Positions 56,791-64,000 of a DNA stretch of 64,000 bases are shown here, in pieces (the stretch's first letter is position 1; the number at the start of each line of letters is the position of its first letter). The position numbers and the translations under genes are program-made. The DNA is from Sphingosinicella microcystinivorans (lineage in GTDB: Bacteria > Pseudomonadota > Alphaproteobacteria > Sphingomonadales > Sphingomonadaceae), in assembly GCF_027941835.1 (NCBI RefSeq), contig NZ_CP116005.1, positions 930,001-994,000 on the forward strand. The letters run 5' to 3'. Below the pieces are notes generated by a model. The model worked only from the letters and a program-made list of their open reading frames with translations. It was not told where the DNA came from and made no database searches.

Positions 56791-57182
56791 CAGTGGTCGG
56801 TCTTGTCGCTGAGCCGCCCCTCCGCCGCCTCGTTCCGGAATTCGAGCGCGAGCAGGATCGCCTTCCCCACCCGCAAGCCCCAGACGGTGAGTACGACGAG
56901 GATCGGCGGCCAGAGCAGCGCGTGGACCCACCACGGCGGATGCACGCCGAACTCCAGCCACATGGCGAGACCGACGACGAGGAAACCGAGCAGGAAGATC
57001 AGGAACGCCGCCGGACCGTCGCCGACGTTGAAGCCCGCGATGTCGAGCCCGCACGCCGGACAGCGATCCGTGAATTCAAGGAGGTTGCGGTAGAGCTTGC
57101 CCTTGCCGCAGCGCGGACAGTGCCCTTTGAGCGCGGCCCGGAGCGGGTCGACAGCGCCGACGCCGTCCGGGCCGGACGTCAT
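56790..57182 (-). CDS. DUF983 protein
   Basis: A 130-aa protein with an N-terminal zinc-ribbon-like pair of CxxC motifs (HCPRCGKGKLYRN, DRCPACGLDI) and two membrane segments (AAFLIFLLGFLVVGLAMWLE and ALLWPPILVVLTVWGLR). It is almost always found in alphaproteobacterial cox operons, and a role in oxidase biogenesis is inferred from that context. ATGA overlaps with ctaE upstream and surf1 downstream. Confidence 0.9.
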   Translation of the reverse strand: MTSGPDGVGAVDPLRAALKGHCPRCGKGKLYRNLLEFTDRCPACGLDIAGFNVGDGPAAFLIFLLGFLVVGLAMWLEFGVHPPWWVHALLWPPILVVLTVWGLRVGKAILLALEFRNEAAEGRLSDKTDH

Positions 57183-58009
57183 CAATGCCCCGCGACGACC
57201 GCCGCGCCGAAGTCGCTGCCCCACACGTAGATCGCCACGAACAGGAACAGCCAGACGACGTCGACGAAGTGCCAGTACCACGCCGCCGCCTCGAAGCCGA
57301 AGTGCTGCTTCGGCGTGAAGTCGCCCTTGTAGGTGCGGATCAGGCAGATGGCCAGGAAGATGGTGCCGACGATGACGTGGAAGCCGTGGAAGCCGGTCGC
57401 CATGTAGAAGGTCGAGCCGTAGATGTTGCCCGCCATGCCGAAGGCGGCGTGGCTGTATTCATACGCCTGCACGCACGAGAAGATGAAGCCGAGGATGATG
57501 GTGAGCCACAGGCCCTTCTTCAGCCCCTCGCGGTCGCCGTGGATCAGCGCGTGGTGCGCCCACGTGACCGTGGTGCCCGAAAGCAGCAGGATCAGCGTGT
57601 TGAGCAGCGGATAGACGAACGGATCGAGCACCTCGATCCCCTGCGGCGGCCAGACGCCGCCGACCGCCTCGCCCGTGTCCGGGTAGAGCGCCGCGTCGAA
57701 ATAGGCCCAGAACCACGCGACGAAGAACATCACTTCCGACGCGATGAACAGGATCATGCCGTAGCGGTGGTGGAGCTGCACGACCGGCGTGTGGTCGCCC
57801 GTGTTCGCCTCGTGCACGACGTCCGACCACCACGAATACATGGTGAACAGCACGCCCGCGAAGCCGAGGAAGAAGACCCACATGCCCCACGCCTGCTCGT
57901 GCATCCAGCCGACGCCGCCAGCCGTCATGGTGAGCGCGGCCGTCGCGCCGATGAGCGGCCACGGGCTCGGCGACAGGATGTGGAAATCGTGGTTCTTGGC
58001 ACCGGCCAT
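57182..58009 (-). CDS. ctaE: Cytochrome c oxidase subunit III
   Basis: A 275-aa, seven-helix subunit. [20 protein letters not shown] is the conserved start, with [39 protein letters not shown] (with the Glu near the lipid site) and [19 protein letters not shown]. It stabilises proton uptake by the aa3 oxidase. Begins 3 bp after the ctaG stop and overlaps DUF983. Confidence 0.97.
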   Translation of the reverse strand: MAGAKNHDFHILSPSPWPLIGATAALTMTAGGVGWMHEQAWGMWVFFLGFAGVLFTMYSWWSDVVHEANTGDHTPVVQLHHRYGMILFIASEVMFFVAWFWAYFDAALYPDTGEAVGGVWPPQGIEVLDPFVYPLLNTLILLLSGTTVTWAHHALIHGDREGLKKGLWLTIILGFIFSCVQAYEYSHAAFGMAGNIYGSTFYMATGFHGFHVIVGTIFLAICLIRTYKGDFTPKQHFGFEAAAWYWHFVDVVWLFLFVAIYVWGSDFGAAVVAGH

Positions 58010-58012
58010 GTC

Positions 58013-58603
58013 TTACCCCTGTGTTCCCTCGGCCGCCTTCGCGGTCGTATTGGCTGCTGTCTTATTCGTCTCTTCCTCGCGTGGGAAGAAGGTATAGCTG
58101 AGCGTGATCTCGTCGATGCGGCGGGCGCTCGCGTCTTCCAGAATCGCCGGGTCGATATAGTAGCTGACCGGCATGTCCACCGTCTCGCCGGGCTGCAATG
58201 TCTGCTCGTCGAAGCAGAAGCAGTGGATCTTCATGAAATAGCCGCCTGCCGTGTCGGGCGAGACGTTGTAGGTCGCCATGCCGGTGATCGGCTTGTCGGT
58301 GAGATTCGTCGCCTGGTAGAAGGCCAGCTTGCGCTCGCCGATGCGGATCGTCGCCTGCGTCTCGACGGGCTTGAAGGTCCACGCGAGGCCGGGCGCGACG
58401 TTCGCGTCGAAGCGCACCTTGATGAGCCTGTCGACGGCGTTCGGCGCGGCGGTCTCGTCCACGCGCATGGTGGTGCCGCCGAAGCCGGTGACCTGACAGA
58501 ACAGGCGGTAGAGCGGCACGCTCGCGTAGGCGAGGCCGAGCATCGCGACTGCGACGCCCGCGGCGATGAAGCCGGTGCGGCGGATACCCTTCCCGTCGCT
58601 CAT
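58013..58603 (-). CDS. ctaG: Cytochrome c oxidase copper-delivery protein CtaG (Cox11 type)
   Basis: A 196-aa protein with one N-terminal membrane helix (FIAAGVAVAMLGLAYASVPL) followed by YRLFCQVTGFGGTT and a periplasmic immunoglobulin-like domain with the copper-binding CFCF (IHCFCFDEQTLQPGETVDMP). It inserts the CuB ion into subunit I. Overlaps the small ORF upstream (ATGA); the Asn/Ala-rich C-terminus is extended relative to E. coli-unrelated homologues but normal for this group. Confidence 0.96.
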   Translation of the reverse strand: MSDGKGIRRTGFIAAGVAVAMLGLAYASVPLYRLFCQVTGFGGTTMRVDETAAPNAVDRLIKVRFDANVAPGLAWTFKPVETQATIRIGERKLAFYQATNLTDKPITGMATYNVSPDTAGGYFMKIHCFCFDEQTLQPGETVDMPVSYYIDPAILEDASARRIDEITLSYTFFPREEETNKTAANTTAKAAEGTQG

Positions 58604-58722
58604 CCCATCCTCGCGATAGTGATGGCGTAGAACAGCACGGCAAGGCCGACGAGAACCGCGCCGAGCACGAGGTTGCGGCTGCGCCGCCTCTTCTGGAAGT
58701 CGTCGTCGTCCGCCACGATCAT
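58600..58722 (-). CDS. 40-residue single-pass membrane protein of the oxidase operon
   Basis: Acidic start ([10 protein letters not shown]), a basic stretch (KRRRSRN) and one membrane helix ([20 protein letters not shown]). It sits between ctaB and ctaG with ATGA overlaps on both sides, a place where alphaproteobacteria generally encode such a CoxF-like small protein. Too short to be listed by usual ORF cut-offs, but its coupling to both neighbours supports translation. Role in assembly is inferred. Confidence 0.85.
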   Translation of the reverse strand: MIVADDDDFQKRRRSRNLVLGAVLVGLAVLFYAITIARMG

Positions 58723-59636
58723 GCCGAAAGCCAGCGGTCGGCGACGAGCGCGCCGAACAGGATGAAGAGGTAGAGGACCGAGAAGGCGAACAGGCGGCGT
58801 TCCGGGCGCATGGCAGCCGGATCGGTCGCATCGTTGCGGTACACCGCCACGGCGAGCGCCATGAACACCGCGCCGAGCGCGGCGGCCGTCAGGCCGTAGA
58901 GCGCGCCGGTGAGGCGCATCGCCCACGGCAGCACGCTGACGCCGACGAGGAGCGGCGTGTAGGCGAGGATCTGGACGCGCGTCGCGCGCTCGCCGTGCGT
59001 CACGGGCAGCATCGGCACGCCCGCGTTCGCATAGTCGCCGCGCACGAACAGCGCGAGGCTCCAGAAATGCGGCGGCGTCCACAGGAAGATGAGCGCGAAC
59101 AGCAGGATCGGCAGCGCCGTCACGTCGCCCGTCACCGCCGCCCAGCCGATCACCGGCGGGAACGCGCCCGCGGCGCCGCCGATGACGATGTTCTGCGGCG
59201 TGCGGCGTTTCAGCCAGACCGTGTAGACGAACACGTAGAACAGGATCGAGGCGGTGAGGAGAGCCGCGGCCGCGACGTTCACGGCGAGCGCCATCACGGC
59301 GACCGCGCCGACCGCGAGGCTCACCGCGAAGCCGAACGCCGAGGCCGGGTCGATGCGCCCCGCCGGGATCGGCCGGTTCGCCGTGCGCTTCATGCGCGCG
59401 TCGAGATCGGCCTCGTACCACATGTTGAGCGCGCCCGAGGCGCCCGCCGCGACCGCGATGCAGAGCACCGCCGTGAAGCCGATCACCGGGTGGATGTGGC
59501 CGGGCGCCGCCAGCAGGCCGCAAAGCCCCGTGAAGACGACGAGCGTCATCACGCGCGGCTTCAGCAGCGCGAAATAGTCGCGCCAGTCAGCGAAATCGCT
59601 GACCGGCGTGACGGAGACGGCGGGTACGCTGGCCAC
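58719..59636 (-). CDS. ctaB: Heme O synthase (protoheme IX farnesyltransferase)
   Basis: A 305-aa UbiA-type polytopic enzyme. GTG at 59636 has AGGA six bases upstream; the longer frame overlapping ctaD is rejected. Motifs: [20 protein letters not shown], the first Asp-rich motif [20 protein letters not shown] and the second [20 protein letters not shown]. It adds the farnesyl tail to heme b for later conversion to heme a. Lies 7 bp behind ctaD. Confidence 0.96.
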   Translation of the reverse strand: MASVPAVSVTPVSDFADWRDYFALLKPRVMTLVVFTGLCGLLAAPGHIHPVIGFTAVLCIAVAAGASGALNMWYEADLDARMKRTANRPIPAGRIDPASAFGFAVSLAVGAVAVMALAVNVAAAALLTASILFYVFVYTVWLKRRTPQNIVIGGAAGAFPPVIGWAAVTGDVTALPILLFALIFLWTPPHFWSLALFVRGDYANAGVPMLPVTHGERATRVQILAYTPLLVGVSVLPWAMRLTGALYGLTAAALGAVFMALAVAVYRNDATDPAAMRPERRLFAFSVLYLFILFGALVADRWLSA

Positions 59637-59643
59637 GAACGTC

Positions 59644-61332
<1,689 letters not shown>

Positions 61333-62355
61333 TTAAAGCGTTGTGGCGGCGGCGGGCGCCGCTTCCGGTGCAGCGGCGGCATCAGCTGCGGGCGCCGCGG
61401 CGGCGACCTCGATGCCGGCATCGGCCTGCCGGGCCGCGACCCACGCGTCGAACTTGTCTTTCGAGACGACCTCGACGGCGATCGGCATGAAGCCGTGCTT
61501 GGTGCCGCAAAGCTCCGAGCACTGGCCGTAGTAGAGGCCTTCGCGGTCGGTCTTGAACCAGGTTTCGTTGATGCGGCCCGGAACGGCGTCCATCTTCACC
61601 CAGAAGGCGGGGACCGCCCAGCTGTGGATGACGTCCGACGCCGTCACCAGCACCTTCACGACGGCGCCAGCCGGAACGACGATGCGATTGTCGACCGCGA
61701 GCAGCTTGGGTTCGCCGGCCTTCTCGGCCTCCTCGTTCGACAGGATCACCGAATCGAAGCCGAAGCCGCCCTGATCGGGGTATTCGTAGCTCCAGTACCA
61801 CTGGTGGCCGGTCGCCTTGATCGTGAGATCGGCCTTCGGCGGGTCGTACTGCGCGGCGAGCAGCTTGAACGAGGGGATGGCGATGCCGACGAGCACGAGC
61901 ACCGGCATCAGCGTCCACACCACCTCGACGAGCACGTTGTGCGTCGTCTTCGAAGGCACCGGGTTGGCGCCGCGGCGATAGCGGATGATCGACCAGATCA
62001 GCAGCGCGAAAACGAAAACGGTGATGACGCCCATGATGAGCAGCAGCGCGGTGTTGAAGTCCGAGCCGCGCTGGCCGAGTTCGGTCACCTGCGGCTGGAT
62101 CTGCCAGCCGCCCAGCGGCTGACCCACGGCGGGATCGGGCGCCGTGCCCATGTTGGCGAGGTTGACCGCGGGCGCAGCCGCCGCGTCGGCCGCAGGCGCC
62201 GCATCAGCCGGGACCGCCGCAGCCTGCCCGGCCGTGACGGCGGCCGGCGCTGCCGCATCCGTTGCCGCGTCCTGCGCCTGTGCCTGAACGGCGCCGAACG
62301 TGAGCGCCGCAGCGACCGCCAATGCCCTGAAACGGGTGTCAAATCCGCGCATCAA
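61333..62355 (-). CDS. ctaC: Cytochrome c oxidase subunit II
   Basis: A 340-aa protein with a signal peptide (FRALAVAAALTFGAVQAQAQ), an Ala/Pro-rich periplasmic spacer, two membrane helices (LLIMGVITVFVFALLIWSII and TLMPVLVLVGIAIPSFKLLA) and a CuA cupredoxin domain. The CuA ligands lie in YGQCSELCGTKHGFMPIAVE plus the His in VIHSWAVPAF; the tryptophan-rich electron-entry patch is GHQWYWSYEYPD. Low-complexity Ala/Pro stretches near both ends are typical of sphingomonads. First gene of the operon. Confidence 0.97.
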   Translation of the reverse strand: MMRGFDTRFRALAVAAALTFGAVQAQAQDAATDAAAPAAVTAGQAAAVPADAAPAADAAAAPAVNLANMGTAPDPAVGQPLGGWQIQPQVTELGQRGSDFNTALLLIMGVITVFVFALLIWSIIRYRRGANPVPSKTTHNVLVEVVWTLMPVLVLVGIAIPSFKLLAAQYDPPKADLTIKATGHQWYWSYEYPDQGGFGFDSVILSNEEAEKAGEPKLLAVDNRIVVPAGAVVKVLVTASDVIHSWAVPAFWVKMDAVPGRINETWFKTDREGLYYGQCSELCGTKHGFMPIAVEVVSKDKFDAWVAARQADAGIEVAAAAPAADAAAAPEAAPAAATTL

Positions 62356-62494
62356 ACCCCCACTTGCTCCAATACGGACTGCCGGCGCGCGAACGCACCG
62401 ACGGAATCAATTTTGCGCGCCTTATAGATGCGCCCCGATTCGCGAACAAGCGATAGCTTGCCGCACCCGTGCGCGCGACCGGTCGATGCGCCTT

Positions 62495-63313
62495 TCAAAC
62501 CGCGTCCTCGAAACGCGGCGGGCGTTTCTGCAGGTGCGCGCCCATCGCCTCGCCGAGATCGGCGCCCGGCAGGAAGGCCGAATTCCAGGTCGCGACATAG
62601 TCGAGCCCCTCCGCGATGCCCTGGTCGCGGCCCCGGTTCAGCACCGCCTTGGTGCCCTGCACGGCGACGGGCGATTTCGACGCGATCTCGCGCGCCAGCG
62701 CCTCCCCCGCCGCGATCGCCTCGCCGTGGGCGGGCAGCACGCGGTTCAGGAAGCCGTGGCGCGCCGCCTCGTCGGCCGTGAAGCGCCGCCCCGTGTAGGC
62801 AAGCTCGCGCACCAGCCCCTGCGGCAGCAGGTGCGGAATGCGTTGCAGCGTGCCGACGTCCGCGACGATGCCGACGTTGATCTCCTGGATGCTGAAAAAG
62901 CAGTCGGCGGTGCCGATGCGGATGTCGCAGGCCGTGACGAGATCGACGCCGCCGCCGATGCAGCCGCCCTGCACCACCGCGATCACCGGCGCCTTGCACT
63001 GGTCGACGACGGTGAAGCTCTGCTGCATCGCCTTCACCTTGCGGCGCAGCGCCAGCCGCTGCCGGGCAACCTCGCCGCTGCGCGCCGCAAGCAGGTCCGC
63101 GCCCGCCCACGCGAGGTCGAGCCCCGCCGTGAAGTGCTTGCCCGTAGACACGATCAGCACCGCGCGCACCGCCGGGTCGGCCTCGATCGCCCCGAACACG
63201 GTGACGATCTCCGTCCAGAACGCCTCCGTCATGGTGTTGAGCGCCTGCCCCCGCGTCATCGTCACGCGGGCGATGCCGTCCGCCACGGCGAGCGACAGCG
63301 TTTGCAGTTCCAT
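62495..63313 (-). CDS. Delta3,5-delta2,4-dienoyl-CoA isomerase-like crotonase
   Basis: A 272-aa crotonase. It follows ECH1-type dienoyl-CoA isomerases: GKHFTAGLDLAWAGADLLA, GGCIGGGVDLVTACDIRIGT and SIQEINVGIVADVGTLQRIP, in which the Glu of QEIN and the Asp of VADVG match the catalytic acid pair of ECH1. A simple hydratase would have a second Glu instead. It moves double bonds during beta-oxidation of odd-positioned unsaturated fatty acids. Monocistronic, divergent by 33 bp from the [2Fe-2S] gene. Confidence 0.9.
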   Translation of the reverse strand: MELQTLSLAVADGIARVTMTRGQALNTMTEAFWTEIVTVFGAIEADPAVRAVLIVSTGKHFTAGLDLAWAGADLLAARSGEVARQRLALRRKVKAMQQSFTVVDQCKAPVIAVVQGGCIGGGVDLVTACDIRIGTADCFFSIQEINVGIVADVGTLQRIPHLLPQGLVRELAYTGRRFTADEAARHGFLNRVLPAHGEAIAAGEALAREIASKSPVAVQGTKAVLNRGRDQGIAEGLDYVATWNSAFLPGADLGEAMGAHLQKRPPRFEDAV

Positions 63314-63346
63314 TCGGCCCTCTCCCCGTCTACATCTCGGCCTGTC

Positions 63347-63805
63347 ATGACCCGCTTCACGATCAACGGCAATCCTGTCGCTTTTGACCTGCCGCCCGAG
63401 ACGCCGCTGCTCTGGGCGCTGCGCGACGCCATGAACCTCACCGGCACCAAGTTCGGCTGCGGCGCGGGGCTGTGCGGCGCGTGCACCGTGCACATCGACG
63501 GGCAGGCGCAGCGCAGCTGCCAGGTGAACATCGGCGACATCGAGGGCACCTTCGTCACCACCATCGAGGGGCTGTCGAAGGACGGCGGCCACCCCGTGCA
63601 GGAGGCATGGATCGCCGAGCAGGTGCCGCAGTGCGGCTATTGCCAGCCCGGCATGATCATGGCGGCGGCGGCGTTCCTCAAAGACACGCCGAACCCGACC
63701 GAGGACGACATCAAGGCCGGGATCACCAACCTCTGCCGCTGCGGCACCTATCCCCGCATCAAGAAGGCGATCCTGCGCGCGGCGGCGGAGGCGAGGAAGG
63801 GATAG
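63347..63805 (+). CDS. [2Fe-2S]-binding protein of the isoquinoline 1-oxidoreductase (IorA) type
   Basis: A 152-aa protein with two [2Fe-2S] clusters: FGCGAGLCGACTVHIDG plus RSCQVNI, and QCGYCQPGMIMA with NLCRCGTYPRI. TPLLWALRDAMNLTGTKFGC is characteristic of IorA-like subunits that pair with an IorB molybdopterin subunit lacking a FAD partner. No IorB gene follows within the window; the next gene is a transporter, so its partner must lie elsewhere. Confidence 0.93.
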   Translation: MTRFTINGNPVAFDLPPETPLLWALRDAMNLTGTKFGCGAGLCGACTVHIDGQAQRSCQVNIGDIEGTFVTTIEGLSKDGGHPVQEAWIAEQVPQCGYCQPGMIMAAAAFLKDTPNPTEDDIKAGITNLCRCGTYPRIKKAILRAAAEARKG

Positions 63806-63917
63806 CGCAGGCGCGGCGGCCGCGCCCGCCCTGCCGCGATTTCCGGAACATTCCGGGATGATTTCGCCACAATTTGCGGCTAGCCAGCGGCGTTCCCACA
63901 AGCGCCCGAAGGTTGCC

Positions 63918-64000
63918 ATGCGCGACGTTCTGCCCATCCAGTTCACGCCGAAGCTCGTGACCGCGCTTCGCGAAGGCTACGACATGGCGCGGCTGCGCGC
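63918..64000 (+). CDS. Probable SulP-family anion transporter (5' end only)
   Basis: ATG at 63918 opens a frame to the window end: MRDVLPIQFTPKLVTALREG followed by YDMARLRA. The phrase PKLVTALREGY-x-x-ARLRA is the usual cytosolic start of SulP/bicarbonate or sulfate transporters, but only 27 residues are visible, so this is tentative. Confidence 0.5.
   Translation, partial: MRDVLPIQFTPKLVTALREGYDMARLR

Overview
The window is high-GC DNA from an alphaproteobacterium, most likely a member of the Sphingomonadales. The clues are two large TonB-dependent receptors, the gene order of the cytochrome oxidase operon (ctaC-ctaD-ctaB-small ORF-ctaG-ctaE-DUF983-surf1 followed nearby by thrC and an M16 peptidase), a CarD regulator, a 7Fe ferredoxin, an M23 peptidase with a WWRG membrane anchor, and many stop/start overlaps of the ATGA type. 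The genus cannot be fixed from the sequence alone.

Layout. (a) 1-9.3 kb: a catabolic cluster with a truncated DMGDH/sarcosine-dehydrogenase-like flavoprotein, a GABA/5-aminovalerate aminotransferase, a semialdehyde dehydrogenase, a LysR regulator, a divergent glutaryl-CoA dehydrogenase and a TonB receptor; together they fit 5-aminovalerate to glutarate to glutaryl-CoA to crotonyl-CoA. (b) 9.4-16 kb: a CusCBA-type Cu(I)/Ag(I) efflux operon whose adaptor carries a C-terminal CusF-like domain, plus two small exported proteins. (c) 16.2-21.8 kb: a TonB receptor followed by three coupled, paralogous exported small-barrel proteins, transcribed away from a LuxR-type regulator with two HTH domains; a 9-bp inverted repeat and a G9 tract lie in the divergent intergenic region. 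I regard this as the most likely undescribed functional unit. (d) 22.3-25.5 kb: molybdenum hydroxylase genes whose FAD subunit is only a 3' remnant. (e) 25.5-32.5 kb: a catabolic cluster (OCD-family protein, MFS transporter, acyl-CoA dehydrogenase, LLM flavin oxidoreductase, alpha/beta hydrolase, homogentisate-dioxygenase-like cupin).

(f) 32.5-41.6 kb: two essentially identical 1519-bp IS3-family elements in the same orientation bracket a more AT-rich segment. It holds an aldehyde dehydrogenase cut by one IS, a c-type cytochrome, a Tat-exported flavin amine-oxidase-like protein cut by the other IS (7-bp target duplication, exact reconstruction possible), a secreted cupin and a sigma54 enhancer-binding regulator of AcoR type. 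Two near-consensus sigma54 promoters face away from each other in the ALDH/cytochrome intergenic region, with repeated dyad sites between them. (g) 41.6-43.6 kb: mobile-element debris (two IS21 istB fragments, a nested IS21 end, a headless serine recombinase, a 44-bp perfect palindrome) abutting the 3' end of a tRNA-Leu gene.

(h) 43.8-64 kb: conserved chromosome: tRNA-Leu(GAG), carD, fdxA, S4 protein, SUV3-like helicase, M23 peptidase, a GIY-YIG gene embedded in extragenic palindromes, an rRNA-type methyltransferase, M16 protease, thrC, a DUF421 fusion, an FAH-family enzyme, the cytochrome c oxidase operon, a dienoyl-CoA isomerase-like crotonase, an IorA-type [2Fe-2S] protein and the beginning of a probable SulP transporter. 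The tRNA-Leu/debris junction looks like the boundary between core and accessory DNA.
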